Below are positions 41,423 through 51,365 of a stretch of 64,000 bases of DNA, one piece after another. The notes beneath the pieces were generated by a model. That model did no database searches and had not been told where the DNA came from. It worked only from the letters and a program-made list of their open reading frames with translations. This DNA is from Streptomyces vinaceus. Its GTDB lineage: Bacteria > Actinomycetota > Actinomycetes > Streptomycetales > Streptomycetaceae. Numbering within the stretch: the stretch's first letter is position 1; each line of letters starts with the position of its first letter. The stretch spans positions 5,769,501 to 5,833,500 of the forward strand of contig NZ_CP023692.1 in assembly GCF_008704935.1 (NCBI RefSeq). The letters run 5' to 3'. Made by a program: the position numbers and the translations under genes.

Positions 41423-42769
41423 TCAGCGCCCCATGCGCCCCGCGGCAACCACGAGCCGGGCCAGCTCCTCGTGGCAGATGTCGCTGTGCGCCCCCGACGG
41501 CGGACCCCCGCGGCGCACCACCGACCCGGTGTCCACACTGACGCAACCGGCCTGCGGCACCCCCGCGCTCAGGGCCGCGTCGAGGGTGAGACGCGGCGCA
41601 CCCGACACCGCCTGCACCCCGTCGTGACCGATCGCGCCCCACCGCTCGCCGAAACCGAGGAGACCGGCCGAATCACCTGCCATCCGCGAGGCCAGCGGAT
41701 AGAAGACCTTGAGGGCGGAGTCGTACGGGGAGTGGCAGGCGACCACCGGGCCGTCGACCTTGCGCTGCATCCCGCGCAGGGCGCCGCCGCTGCTGTTGTC
41801 GTAGGGGAGCCGGTCGGCGAAGGAGTAGTGGGAGAAGGCCCCCTGGAGCAGGGTCGCGGACTTCACGTACCGGGCGCCGTCCGGCACCGCGCGCAGCGAG
41901 AAGGACACCACCCGGGCCCCGAAGCTGTGGCCGATGAGGTGGATGCGCAGGGCCGGGCGGCGGGCGGCCAGGTCGGCGAGGACCGGGCCGAGGCCGTGCT
42001 CGCCGACCACTCCGGCCCGTTTCTTCATCTGGTAGTACGTGGCCTGCCGCAGCAGTTCCTTGGCGCCGTTCCACAGCGAGCGCAGGCCGCCGCCCGGGGA
42101 GAAGCCGGGCCCGGCGGCGCCGCCGGGCAGCCCGCCCGCCTCGACCAGCCCCTCGGTGAGGGCCCGGCACACCTCCAGTACGTCCTCCGTGAAGATCGCG
42201 GGCACCGCGGGAGCGCCGGTGGCAGCGGCAGCGGCGCCCACCCCGCTCACCGCGGCCGTCGGGTCCGTCGGGTCCACCGCGTCCACGCCCGCCAGCTCCC
42301 GGACCAGCGCCCCGAATTCGGTGAACGCGGCCTGTGACTCCGGCCGGTCCTCCAGCAGTTCGGCGACCCGGTCCAGCTCCGCCACCCGCCCCGGCCAGAA
42401 CTCCCCGAGCGCCCGCAGCGTGGCGGGGTCCAGGGCCGTGCCGTGGCCCGGTTCGGCGAGAGCGCCGTGCGGGTCGAAGTCGGGGATCGGCTCGTCCGAG
42501 AACCGGATCGAGGGCCAGACGACACCCACGAACCCCAGCCGCACCCCCGGCCCCACCAGCCTCGGGAAGGGTGCGTAGAAGCGGTCGAAGAGCCGGGTCG
42601 ATGTCGACCGGTCGCTGTTCCAGCCGTGGGCGAAGACCAGCAGGTCGGTGGCCTCCAGCAGGCCCACCGCGTCCCGGGTGCCCGGGTCCGCGTCCCCGTC
42701 GGCGTCGAAGGTCAGCTCCGCGTACGGACCGACTCCGATCCCGCCGCCCGCCGCCGTTGCGTCCGACAT
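41423..42769 (-). CDS. Alpha/beta hydrolase (serine lipase-like)
   Basis: This 448-residue protein has an alpha/beta hydrolase pattern. An early strand, LLVFAHGWNSDRS, supplies the oxyanion-type HG motif. The nucleophile elbow is GHSFGARVVSFSLRA near residue 305. A candidate acid and His lie in the C-terminal part, such as HSDICHEELARL. There is no signal peptide. The middle has a long variable region rich in Ala and Gly. GGGGAGA precedes the ATG at 42769. Substrate is unknown; the closest impression is of DUF900-like cytoplasmic hydrolases. Confidence 0.72.
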   Translation of the reverse strand: MSDATAAGGGIGVGPYAELTFDADGDADPGTRDAVGLLEATDLLVFAHGWNSDRSTSTRLFDRFYAPFPRLVGPGVRLGFVGVVWPSIRFSDEPIPDFDPHGALAEPGHGTALDPATLRALGEFWPGRVAELDRVAELLEDRPESQAAFTEFGALVRELAGVDAVDPTDPTAAVSGVGAAAAATGAPAVPAIFTEDVLEVCRALTEGLVEAGGLPGGAAGPGFSPGGGLRSLWNGAKELLRQATYYQMKKRAGVVGEHGLGPVLADLAARRPALRIHLIGHSFGARVVSFSLRAVPDGARYVKSATLLQGAFSHYSFADRLPYDNSSGGALRGMQRKVDGPVVACHSPYDSALKVFYPLASRMAGDSAGLLGFGERWGAIGHDGVQAVSGAPRLTLDAALSAGVPQAGCVSVDTGSVVRRGGPPSGAHSDICHEELARLVVAAGRMGR

Positions 42770-42884
42770 GAGGTCTCCCCTCCGCGCCGTCTCTCCGGTG
42801 CCGTCCAGCATCCTGCCGGTGCCCTTACCCGGCCAGACCCCGGTGCCCACGGATCCACGGGAACTCACGCGGATCCACGGGAGT

Positions 42885-44198
42885 TCACGGATAGAGCAGG
42901 TACCGCCCCCGCACCGCCGCGAACCGTTCCAGGCCCGCCGCCCAGTCGCCCGCGATCTCCTCGACCCCCGCCCCGGCGTCGATCATCTTCCGGACCCGGT
43001 CCGTTCCGGTCAGCTGGTCGATCCAGTGGTCCGTGCGCCACGCGAAGCCGCTCCAGGCCCGCTTCGCGGTCACCAGCAGCCCGATCCCCGCCCGCACCGG
43101 ATCGAAGGCCGCCCGGTCGTGCACGATCAGCCGGACCCCGCCGCACACCTTCCCGGTGAACTTGGAGAAGGCCGGGGTGAAGTAGGCCTCCCGGAACCAC
43201 ACCCCGGGCAGGCCGAGCTCCTGGGCCGCCTCCGCCCACCGCCGGTCGACGCCCTCCGCGCCGACCACCTCGAAGGGTGTGGTCGTCCCGCGCCCCTCGG
43301 ACAGGTTGGTGCCCTCGAACAGGCAGGTGCCGGCGTACGCGAGGGCCGTGTCCGGCGTGGGCACGTTCGGGCTCGGCGGCACCCAGGGCAGCCCGGTCGC
43401 CCCGAAGAAGGAGTCCCGCCGCCACCCGGTCATCCTCACGGTGCTCAGCCTGACCGGCTTCGACGCCAGGAACTCCGCGTTGAACAGCAGGGCCAGCTCG
43501 GCCACCGTCATCCCGTGCGCGAGCGCGACCGGCTCGCGGCCGACCCCGCTCGCGTACGCCGCCTCCAGCACGGGCCCGGCCGCGCGGCGGCCGCCCACCG
43601 GGTTCGGCCGGTCCAGTACGACCACGGCCTTGTCCGCCAGCGCGGCCGCGCGCATGCAGTCGTACAGCGTCCAGATGTAGGTGTAGAAGCGCGCCCCGAC
43701 GTCCTGGATGTCGAAGACGACCGTGTCGATCCCGGCGGCGGTGAACAGGTCCGCGAGCTTCTGCCCGCTCTTGCCGTACGTGTCGTACACCGGCAGGCCG
43801 GTCGCCGGATCGCGCCCGGCCGCCTCGGAGCCGCCCGCCTGAGCCGTTCCGCGGAACCCGTGCTCCGGCCCGAACACCGCGACCAGCTTCACCCGCGCGT
43901 CCGCGTGCAGTACGTCGACGAGGTGGCGGGCGTCGGCGGTGATCCCCGTGGGGTTGGTGACGACGCCGACCCGCTGACCGGCGAGCAGCGCGTAGCCGTC
44001 GGCGGCGAGCTGCTCGAAGCCGGTGCGGACCCGGCCTGCGGCCGCGTCCGCCCGGTCCGGGTCCGCCCGGCCCGCGTCCGCCCGGTCCGGGTCCGCTCGG
44101 TCCGGGGCGGGGCCCGGCGCCGCTCCCACCGCTCCCAGGGTGCCCAAGGCCCCTGTGGTCCCCGCCAGTCCCAGCAGCCCCCGTCGCGACAGCGTCAT
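42885..44198 (-). CDS. DUF1343 family exo-beta-N-acetylmuramidase (NamZ-like), secreted
   Basis: This 437-residue protein begins with a twin-arginine-like signal, SRRGLLGLAG. The DUF1343/NamZ core is marked by VGVVTNPTGI, FGPEHGFRGTAQAG, VFDIQDVGARFYTYIWTLYD and VLDRPNPVGG. NamZ removes terminal MurNAc from peptidoglycan fragments, so this enzyme likely recycles cell wall. Between the signal and the core is a repeated Asp-Arg-Ala-Asp segment coded by a GC-rich tandem repeat (about 44040-44110). It is divergent from the SDR gene. Confidence 0.85.
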   Translation of the reverse strand: MTLSRRGLLGLAGTTGALGTLGAVGAAPGPAPDRADPDRADAGRADPDRADAAAGRVRTGFEQLAADGYALLAGQRVGVVTNPTGITADARHLVDVLHADARVKLVAVFGPEHGFRGTAQAGGSEAAGRDPATGLPVYDTYGKSGQKLADLFTAAGIDTVVFDIQDVGARFYTYIWTLYDCMRAAALADKAVVVLDRPNPVGGRRAAGPVLEAAYASGVGREPVALAHGMTVAELALLFNAEFLASKPVRLSTVRMTGWRRDSFFGATGLPWVPPSPNVPTPDTALAYAGTCLFEGTNLSEGRGTTTPFEVVGAEGVDRRWAEAAQELGLPGVWFREAYFTPAFSKFTGKVCGGVRLIVHDRAAFDPVRAGIGLLVTAKRAWSGFAWRTDHWIDQLTGTDRVRKMIDAGAGVEEIAGDWAAGLERFAAVRGRYLLYP

Positions 44199-44234
44199 CC
44201 CGCCACGCTAGGTGCCGCCCCCCTTCCACCCCGA

Positions 44235-44250
44235 CATACCGACCGGTTAG
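44235..44250. promoter_or_regulatory. TetR-type operator, copy 2
   Basis: CATACCGACCGGTTAG contains, on the opposite strand, the 14-mer AACCGGTCGGTATG found at 29157-29170. It ends 43 bp before the SDR start. The TetR gene at 46874, at the end of the same gene cluster, may encode its binder. Confidence 0.6.
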
Positions 44251-44292
44251 TCTGCCCGGCATCCGGCCGTGAGCCCGTTGAAAGGTGATCCC

Positions 44293-45057
44293 GTGAGCGC
44301 GTACCTGGACCAGCGAGTCGTCGTCACCGGCGCGGGCGGCGGCATCGGCGCCGCCCTCGCCCGCCGCTTCGCCGCCGAGGGGGCCACGGTCGTGGTCAAC
44401 GACCTCGACGCCGCCAAGGCCGCCGCGGTGGCGGGCGAGATCGGCGCCAGGGCGATCGCGGTACCCGGCGACGCCTCGGCCGTCGTGGCCGAGGCCCGCG
44501 AGGCGCTCGGCGGGCGGGTGGACGTCTACTGCGCCAACGCCGGACTCGGCTCGGGCGGCGACGCGTTCGCCGACGAGGCCGTCTGGGAGGCGGCCTGGGA
44601 CACCAACGTCATGGCCCACGTACGCGCGGCCCGGCTGCTGCTGCCCGAGTGGCTGGAGCGCGGCAGCGGGCGCTTCGTCTCCACCGTCTCGGCCGCGGGA
44701 CTGCTGACCATGATCGGGGCGGCGCCGTACAGTGTCACCAAGCACGGTGCGCTCGCCTTCGCGGAGTGGCTCTCGCTGACCTACCGCCACCGCGGCCTCC
44801 AGGTCCACGCCATCTGTCCGCAAGGGGTCCGCACCGACATGCTGACGGCAGCGGGCTCGGCGGGCGAACTCGTCCTCGCGCCGACCGCGATCGAGCCGGA
44901 AGCGGTCGCGGACGCGCTGTTCGACGGCATGGAGAAGGGCCGGTTCCTGATCCTCCCGCACCCCGAGGTCGCGGACTACTACGCCGCCCGCGCCACCGGA
45001 CCGGACCGCTGGCTCGGCAACATGAACCACATCCAGCAGAAGTGGGAGACCAGGTGA
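44293..45057 (+). CDS. Short-chain dehydrogenase/reductase (SDR)
   Basis: This 254-residue classical SDR has the nucleotide motif TGAGGGIGAALA, the NAG motif in CANAGLG, and the catalytic pair YSVTK with the preceding Ser in STVSAAG. NDLD at the end of the second strand suggests NAD(H). GAAAGGTGAT precedes the GTG at 44293. Its stop overlaps the start of the acyl-CoA synthetase (GTGA), so both act together, probably in fatty acid or sterol breakdown. Confidence 0.9.
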   Translation: MSAYLDQRVVVTGAGGGIGAALARRFAAEGATVVVNDLDAAKAAAVAGEIGARAIAVPGDASAVVAEAREALGGRVDVYCANAGLGSGGDAFADEAVWEAAWDTNVMAHVRAARLLLPEWLERGSGRFVSTVSAAGLLTMIGAAPYSVTKHGALAFAEWLSLTYRHRGLQVHAICPQGVRTDMLTAAGSAGELVLAPTAIEPEAVADALFDGMEKGRFLILPHPEVADYYAARATGPDRWLGNMNHIQQKWETR

Positions 45058-46796
45058 CGCAGCCGAACCAGCCCTCCGGCTACGCGGCCAAACCCTGGCT
45101 GGGGCTGCTCAGCCCGGCCCAGCGCGCCCCCGTCTCCCCGCCGCCGAGCCTGCTGCACGCCTTCCGTGAGGCCGTCGCCAGGGCCCCCGGGCGCACCGCG
45201 CTGGCCTACTTCGACGGCCGCGTCGGCTACGCGGAGACCGACGCGCTCTCCGACTCCGTCGCCGGCCACCTCGCCGCGCACGGCATCGGCCGCGGCGACC
45301 GCGTCGCCGTCATGCTCCAGAACACTCCGCACTTCGTGCTCGCCGTCCTGGCCGCGTGGAAGGCCGGGGCGGTGGTCGTCCCCCTCAACCCCATGTACAA
45401 AGCGGGTGAGATCGGGCACATCCTGCGCGACTCCGGAGCCGCCGCGCTGGTCTGCGACGGCCGCACGTGGACGGCGTACGGGGCCGAGGCGGCCCGAGGC
45501 ACCGCCGTACGGATCGCCCTCACCGCCTCCGACCGGGACTTCCAGACCCGCGACGACCCGCGCGTCTTCGCCCCGGCGGAACCGGAGGCCGCACCGGAGG
45601 CCGCATCCGAGGCCGCACCGGAGCAGGCCCCGGCGGAGCCCGCCGACCCCCCGGCCCCCGCCGACCCACCCACCCCCGCCGACCTCACCGCCGTGGCCCG
45701 CCGGGGCCACCCCGCCCCGCCCGACCCCGGCCTCACCGCCGCCGACACCGCCCTCATCAGCTACACCTCCGGCACCAGCGGCACCCCCAAGGGCGCCATG
45801 AACCCGCACGGTGCGCTCACCCACAACGCCGTCCGCCAGGTCACCGGGCACCCCCTCCCCGAGGGGGCCACCTACTTCGCCCTCGCCCCCCTCTTCCACA
45901 TCACCGGCATGGTCTGCGAGCTCGGCGCCTGCTTCGCCAACGCCGGCACCCTCGTCCTCGCCCACCGCTTCGAGGCCGGCGTCGTCCTCGAAGCCTTCCT
46001 GGCGCACCGCCCCGCCTACACCGTCGGCCCGGCCACCGCCTTCATGGCCCTCGCCGCCCACCCCGAGGCCACCGCGGACCACTTCTCCTCGTTCCAGGTG
46101 CTCTCCTCCGGCGGCGCCCCGCTCCCGCCCGCCCTCGTCGAGCGCCTGCGCGCCGCGTACGGGTTCTACCTGCGCAACGGCTACGGCCTCACCGAGTGCA
46201 CCGCCCCCTGCGCCTCGGTGCCCGTGCACCTCGAAGCCCCCGTGGACCCCGGCTCCGGCACCCTCTCCGTGGGCCTGCCCGGCGCCGACACCCTCGTACG
46301 GATCCTGGACGAGCAGGGCGCCGAGGTGCCCTTCGGCGAGACCGGGGAGATCGCCGTCCGCGGACCCCAGGTCGTCCCCGGCTACTGGGGACTGCCCGCG
46401 GACACCGCCAAGGCCTTCCCGGACGGCGAACTGCGCACCGGCGACGTCGGGTTCATGGACGCGGACGGCTGGCTCTACGTCGTCGACCGCAAGAAGGACA
46501 TGATCAACGCCTCCGGGTTCAAGGTCTGGCCGCGCGAGGTCGAGGACGTGCTCTACACCCACCCCGCCGTACGCGAGGCGGCCGTGGTCGGCGTCCCGGA
46601 CCCCTACCGCGGCGAGAGCGTGAAGGCGTACGTGAGCCTGCGCCCCGGCACCTCGGCCGAGCCGCAGGAGCTGTCCGCGTACTGCGCCGCCCGCATCGCC
46701 GCGTACAAATACCCGCGGGAAGTGGAGATCCTGCCTGTCCTGCCGAAGACGACCAGTGGCAAGATCCTGCGACGGGAGCTGCGCGACCGCGGCTGA
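45054..46796 (+). CDS. Acyl-CoA synthetase (AMP-forming), FadD-like
   Basis: This 580-residue ligase activates a carboxylic acid to its CoA thioester through an adenylate. Core motifs are SYTSGTSGTPKGAM (ATP loop), NGYGLTECTAP, RTGDVGFMDADGWLYVVDRK and KTTSGKILRREL with the C-terminal catalytic lysine. A low-complexity insertion of about 45 residues, rich in Ala, Glu and Pro (residues about 178-223), precedes the ATP loop and is unusual. The GTG at 45054 overlaps the SDR stop. The TetR gene follows 77 bp later. Confidence 0.92.
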   Translation: MTQPNQPSGYAAKPWLGLLSPAQRAPVSPPPSLLHAFREAVARAPGRTALAYFDGRVGYAETDALSDSVAGHLAAHGIGRGDRVAVMLQNTPHFVLAVLAAWKAGAVVVPLNPMYKAGEIGHILRDSGAAALVCDGRTWTAYGAEAARGTAVRIALTASDRDFQTRDDPRVFAPAEPEAAPEAASEAAPEQAPAEPADPPAPADPPTPADLTAVARRGHPAPPDPGLTAADTALISYTSGTSGTPKGAMNPHGALTHNAVRQVTGHPLPEGATYFALAPLFHITGMVCELGACFANAGTLVLAHRFEAGVVLEAFLAHRPAYTVGPATAFMALAAHPEATADHFSSFQVLSSGGAPLPPALVERLRAAYGFYLRNGYGLTECTAPCASVPVHLEAPVDPGSGTLSVGLPGADTLVRILDEQGAEVPFGETGEIAVRGPQVVPGYWGLPADTAKAFPDGELRTGDVGFMDADGWLYVVDRKKDMINASGFKVWPREVEDVLYTHPAVREAAVVGVPDPYRGESVKAYVSLRPGTSAEPQELSAYCAARIAAYKYPREVEILPVLPKTTSGKILRRELRDRG

Positions 46797-46873
46797 AAAC
46801 AGCCGTACGGTCGTACAGCCGCTCGTCCAGCTGGTCGTACGGACCAGGGAACACGGAAGGGAAGGTCAGCGCC

Positions 46874-47479
46874 ATGGCCGCCAGGACCACGGAGCCCGAA
46901 GGCACGCACGAGACCCCGGTGCCGCAGCGGCTGCTGGCCGTCGCCACCCGGCTCTTCGCCGAGCGCGGCTACGACCGCACCTCCGTCCAGGAGATCGTCG
47001 AGGCGGCCGGCGTCACCAAGGGCGCGCTCTACCACTACTTCGGTTCCAAGGACGACCTGCTGCACGAGGTCTACGCACGGATGCTGCGCCTCCAGCAGGA
47101 GCGCCTCGACGCGGTGGCCGGTTCCGGAGCCCCGGTCGAGGAGCGGCTGCGCGCCGCGGCCGCCGACGTGGTGGTGACCACCATCGAGAACCTCGACGAC
47201 GCGGCGATCTTCTTCCGGTCGATGCACCAGCTCAGCCCGGAGAAGTTCAAGCAGGTACGGGCGGAGCGCCGGCGCTACCACGAACGGTTCCGGGCGCTGG
47301 TCGAGGAGGGCCAGCGCACCGGGGTGTTCTCCACCGCCACCCCCGCGGACCTGGTGGTGGACTACCACTTCGGCTCCGTCCACCACCTGTCCACCTGGTA
47401 CCGGGCGGACGGTCCGCTCACGCCGCAGCAGGTCGCCGATCACCTCGCCGACCTGCTGCTGCGCGCCCTGCGCCCGTAG
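46874..47479 (+). CDS. TetR family regulator of the acyl-CoA gene cluster
   Basis: This 201-residue protein has the helix-turn-helix TSVQEIVEAAGVTKGALYHYFGSKDDLL (residues about 37-64). A ligand domain follows with FFRSMHQLSPEKFKQVRAERRRYHERF, which resembles actinobacterial acyl-CoA-responsive regulators. GGAAGGGAAGG lies before the ATG. A direct repeat GGTCGTAC is found at 46809 and 46833. It is the best candidate to bind the AACCGGTCGGTATG sites at 29.2, 44.2 and 51.3 kb. Confidence 0.87.
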   Translation: MAARTTEPEGTHETPVPQRLLAVATRLFAERGYDRTSVQEIVEAAGVTKGALYHYFGSKDDLLHEVYARMLRLQQERLDAVAGSGAPVEERLRAAAADVVVTTIENLDDAAIFFRSMHQLSPEKFKQVRAERRRYHERFRALVEEGQRTGVFSTATPADLVVDYHFGSVHHLSTWYRADGPLTPQQVADHLADLLLRALRP

Positions 47480-47493
47480 CGGGAACCGCTACG
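47471..47493. terminator. Hairpin containing both convergent stop codons
   Basis: CCCGTAGCGG (47471-47480) and CCGCTACGGG (47484-47493) form a perfect 10-bp stem with a 3-nt loop. Each arm contains one stop codon: TAG of the TetR gene and, on the other strand, TAG of the protease gene. It likely terminates transcription from both sides. Confidence 0.75.
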
Positions 47494-48688
47494 GGGCCAC
47501 CTTCAGCAGCTTGTTCGCCGTGCCCGCAGAAGGGTTGGTGACCGCGCCGCTCGTGGCCGCGGCCGTCAGCGCCGCCGCCGTCTGCGCCGGGGTCGCGGAC
47601 GGGTGCCCGGCCAGGTAGACCGCCGCCGCGCCCACCACGTGCGGGGTGGCCATGGAGGTGCCCGAGATGGTCTTCGTACCGGTGTCGCTGTCGTTCCAGT
47701 CGGACGTGATGTCCGAACCCGGCGCGTACAGGTCCACCACCGAGCCGAAGTTGGAGAACGAGGACTGCTGGTCGTCGATGGTGCTCGACGCCACGGTGAT
47801 CGCCTCCGGGACCCGCGAGGGCGAGCCCTGCCCGGCGTCCGCCGACTCGTTGCCCGCCGCCACCGCGAAGGTGACACCCGAGGCGATCGCACGGCGGACC
47901 GCCTCGTCGAGCGCCTCGTCCGCGCCGCCGCCCAGGCTCATGTTGGCGACCGACGGACCCGAGTGGTGCTGGGTGACCCAGTCGATTCCGGCGACCACCT
48001 GCTCGGTGGTGCCGGAGCCGTTGTCGTCCAGCACCCGCACCGCGACCAGCTTCGCCTTCTTGGCGACGCCGTGCGCGGTCCCCGCTATGGTGCCGGCGAC
48101 GTGCGTGCCGTGGCCGTTGCCGTCGTCGGCCTTGTCGTCGTTGTCCACCGCGTCGAACCCGGACGTGGCGCGGCCGCCGAAGTCCTTGTGGGTCGTCCGT
48201 ATGCCGGTGTCGATGACGTACGCCGTCACGCCCTCACCGGCGCTGTCGGGGTAGTTGTACTTCTTGTCGCCCGCCTTGGCGCTCTGGTCGATCCGGTCCA
48301 GACCCCAGGACGGCGGGTCGTCCTGTGTGGCCTTGATGGTGAACTTCTTGTTCTGCACGACCTTGCCGACCGCCGGGTCGGCGGCGAGCCGCTTGGCCTC
48401 GGTCTCGCTCAGCCCCGCGGCCGAGAAGCCGTTGACCCCGGAGCTGTAGGTGCGCTTGAGCTCGCCGCCGTACTTCTTGGCCAGCTGTTCCTTGTTCGCG
48501 GATGCGTCGAGGATGACGACGTAGCTACCGCTGATCGCACCGGGCGCGCCCAGTCCGTACACCGTGCCCTCGGCCGGTGTCGCAGCTCCCGCTAAGGGGC
48601 TGGCGACCAGGGCCGCGACGGCCGTGGCGGCCACCGCCGTGCCGACCGCCGCGTACCGGACAGTGCGCGAGCGCTTGTGAGTTGCCAT
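47489..48688 (-). CDS. Secreted subtilisin-like serine protease (S8), TTA codon in signal peptide
   Basis: This 399-residue protease has a signal peptide (to about residue 35) and an inhibitor I9 propeptide (SYVVILDASANKEQL to VGKVVQNKKF). The catalytic domain carries Asp in VIDTGIRTTH, His in GNGHGTHVAG and Ser in GTSMATPHVVG. It would mature outside the cell by cutting the propeptide. Codon 32 (48593-48595 on the minus strand) is TTA, so translation probably needs the bldA tRNA. The ATG at 48688 follows GAGGAGA; an upstream ATG at 48763 would bury the signal peptide. Confidence 0.95.
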   Translation of the reverse strand: MATHKRSRTVRYAAVGTAVAATAVAALVASPLAGAATPAEGTVYGLGAPGAISGSYVVILDASANKEQLAKKYGGELKRTYSSGVNGFSAAGLSETEAKRLAADPAVGKVVQNKKFTIKATQDDPPSWGLDRIDQSAKAGDKKYNYPDSAGEGVTAYVIDTGIRTTHKDFGGRATSGFDAVDNDDKADDGNGHGTHVAGTIAGTAHGVAKKAKLVAVRVLDDNGSGTTEQVVAGIDWVTQHHSGPSVANMSLGGGADEALDEAVRRAIASGVTFAVAAGNESADAGQGSPSRVPEAITVASSTIDDQQSSFSNFGSVVDLYAPGSDITSDWNDSDTGTKTISGTSMATPHVVGAAAVYLAGHPSATPAQTAAALTAAATSGAVTNPSAGTANKLLKVAP

Positions 48689-48877
48689 CGGGAGAGTTCT
48701 CCTCTTGCTGACGTGTGGGGCGTCAAACTTTCTGGAGAACCCTGTTCCGATTGACAAGCGCAAATCAAGAACGTACCGGCGGTTCGGGGTTGTTCAACAA
48801 GGTTTCTCAAAAGGCCCCCCGCACCGCCTTCACTTCGTACACGGGTTCGCATGAACTCCCGCACGATTTCCACACGT

Positions 48878-50116
<1,239 letters not shown>

Positions 50117-50125
50117 GGGTGTGTC

Positions 50126-51202
50126 TCAGCCTTCCTGGCCGTTTTCGGATGCCCGCAGGCCCTGGAGGGCGGTCAGGCCGTGCTCGATGAAGACCGGGAC
50201 CAGGTCGCCGATCCGGTCGAAGCCGGCGCCGACCGTCTGCCCGAGCGTGTAGCGGTAGTGGATGCCTTCGAGGATCACCGCGAGCTTGAACCAGGCGAAG
50301 GCGGTGTACCAGGCGATCGCTCCGGTGTCCCGGCCGGAGCGGGCCGCGTACCGCTCGATCAGCTCGGCCGGCGCGGGGTGGCCGGGCGCGCCGCTCGTCG
50401 TACTGACCGGCGAGTCCGTCAGCCCCAGGTCGGAGCTGTACATGACCAGCAGGCCGAGGTCGGTCAGCGGATCCCCGAGCGTGGACATCTCCCAGTCCAG
50501 CACCGCCCGGATCGTGTCGTCCGGACCGCCGATCAGCACGTTGTCCAGCCGGAAGTCCCCGTGCACCACGGTCGGGGCGGGGGAGACGGGCAGGGAGCGG
50601 CCGAGCGCGGCGTGCAGCTCGTCGATGCCCGCGAGCTCGCGGCCCCGGGAGGAGTCGAGCTGCTTGCCCCAGCGCCGCAGCTGCCGGTCGAGGAAGCCCT
50701 CGGGCCGGCCGAAGTCGCCCAGGCCCACCGCCTGCGGATCCACCGCGTGCAGGTCGACCAGCGTGTCCACCAGGCCCAGCACCGCCCGCCGGGTGCGCTC
50801 GGGGCCGAGGGCGGCGAGCTGGCCCGCGCTCCGGTACGGGACCCCGTCCACGTACTCCATCACGTAGAACGGCGCCCCGAGGACCGACTCGTCCTCGCAC
50901 AGGAGCACTGGCTCGGGCACCGGTACGGCCGTGCCGTGCAGCGCCCGGATGACCCGGTGCTCGCGCTTCATGTCGTGCGCCGTGGCCAGCACATGGCCCA
51001 GCGGAGGACGGCGCACCACCCAGCGACCGGTCCCGTCGGTGACCTCGTACGTGAGGTTCGAGCGGCCCCCTTCGATCAGCCGGCCGCGCAGCGCCCCGGC
51101 CACGAGCCCGGGCCGCGCCCGGTCGAGATGACCGCGCAGCCGCTCCAGGTCGAGGCCCGGGGGGCCGGCCGAAGCGGACTCTGACGCTGACGCTGAGGTC
51201 AT
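50126..51202 (-). CDS. Phosphotransferase family protein (APH-type, ACAD11 kinase-like)
   Basis: This 358-residue protein has an aminoglycoside-phosphotransferase fold. A glycine-rich start, GGRSNLTYEVTD, and the ATP lysine region WVVRRPPLGHVL lead to the catalytic loop VVHGDFRLDNVLI and the metal motif VLDWEMSTLGDPLTDLG. This subtype sits beside acyl-CoA dehydrogenases and probably phosphorylates hydroxyacyl-CoA rather than antibiotics. GGAGGTGC precedes the ATG at 51202. The N-terminus has a Ser-Ala-Glu repeat. The operator at 51252 lies upstream. Confidence 0.88.
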   Translation of the reverse strand: MTSASASESASAGPPGLDLERLRGHLDRARPGLVAGALRGRLIEGGRSNLTYEVTDGTGRWVVRRPPLGHVLATAHDMKREHRVIRALHGTAVPVPEPVLLCEDESVLGAPFYVMEYVDGVPYRSAGQLAALGPERTRRAVLGLVDTLVDLHAVDPQAVGLGDFGRPEGFLDRQLRRWGKQLDSSRGRELAGIDELHAALGRSLPVSPAPTVVHGDFRLDNVLIGGPDDTIRAVLDWEMSTLGDPLTDLGLLVMYSSDLGLTDSPVSTTSGAPGHPAPAELIERYAARSGRDTGAIAWYTAFAWFKLAVILEGIHYRYTLGQTVGAGFDRIGDLVPVFIEHGLTALQGLRASENGQEG

Positions 51203-51251
51203 GGTGCGCACCTCCGTACGGAGTGGACGGGACGGGACGAACGAGAGACAT

Positions 51252-51271
51252 CATGCCGACCAGTCGGTATG
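51252..51271. promoter_or_regulatory. TetR-type operator, copy 3 (near-perfect 20-bp palindrome)
   Basis: CATGCCGACC followed by AGTCGGTATG is a near-perfect dyad and defines the consensus CATACCGACY/RGTCGGTATG shared with 29151-29170 and 44235-44250. It ends 50 bp upstream of the phosphotransferase start. Confidence 0.65.
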
Positions 51272-51293
51272 TCGTCCAGTGTGCCGGGCACAC

Positions 51294-51330
51294 GCGTGCG
51301 GGCCGGAGGGAAATCCTCCGGCCCGCACGC
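51294..51330. terminator. Strong hairpin after the MBL hydrolase gene
   Basis: Sixteen bases from 51294 (GCGTGCGGGCCGGAGG) pair perfectly with 51315-51330, leaving a 5-nt loop, GAAAT. It begins 36 bp past the stop of the MBL gene on the minus strand and is the longest perfect stem seen in the window. Confidence 0.85.
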
Positions 51331-51365
51331 GGATCAGGACGGCCGCAGCACGCGCGTCACACGCC

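Noticed and set aside
50126-51202. Aminoglycoside resistance phosphotransferase
   Set aside because: The fold is shared, but the pairing with an ACAD11-like dehydrogenase 9 bp downstream points to acyl-CoA metabolism instead.
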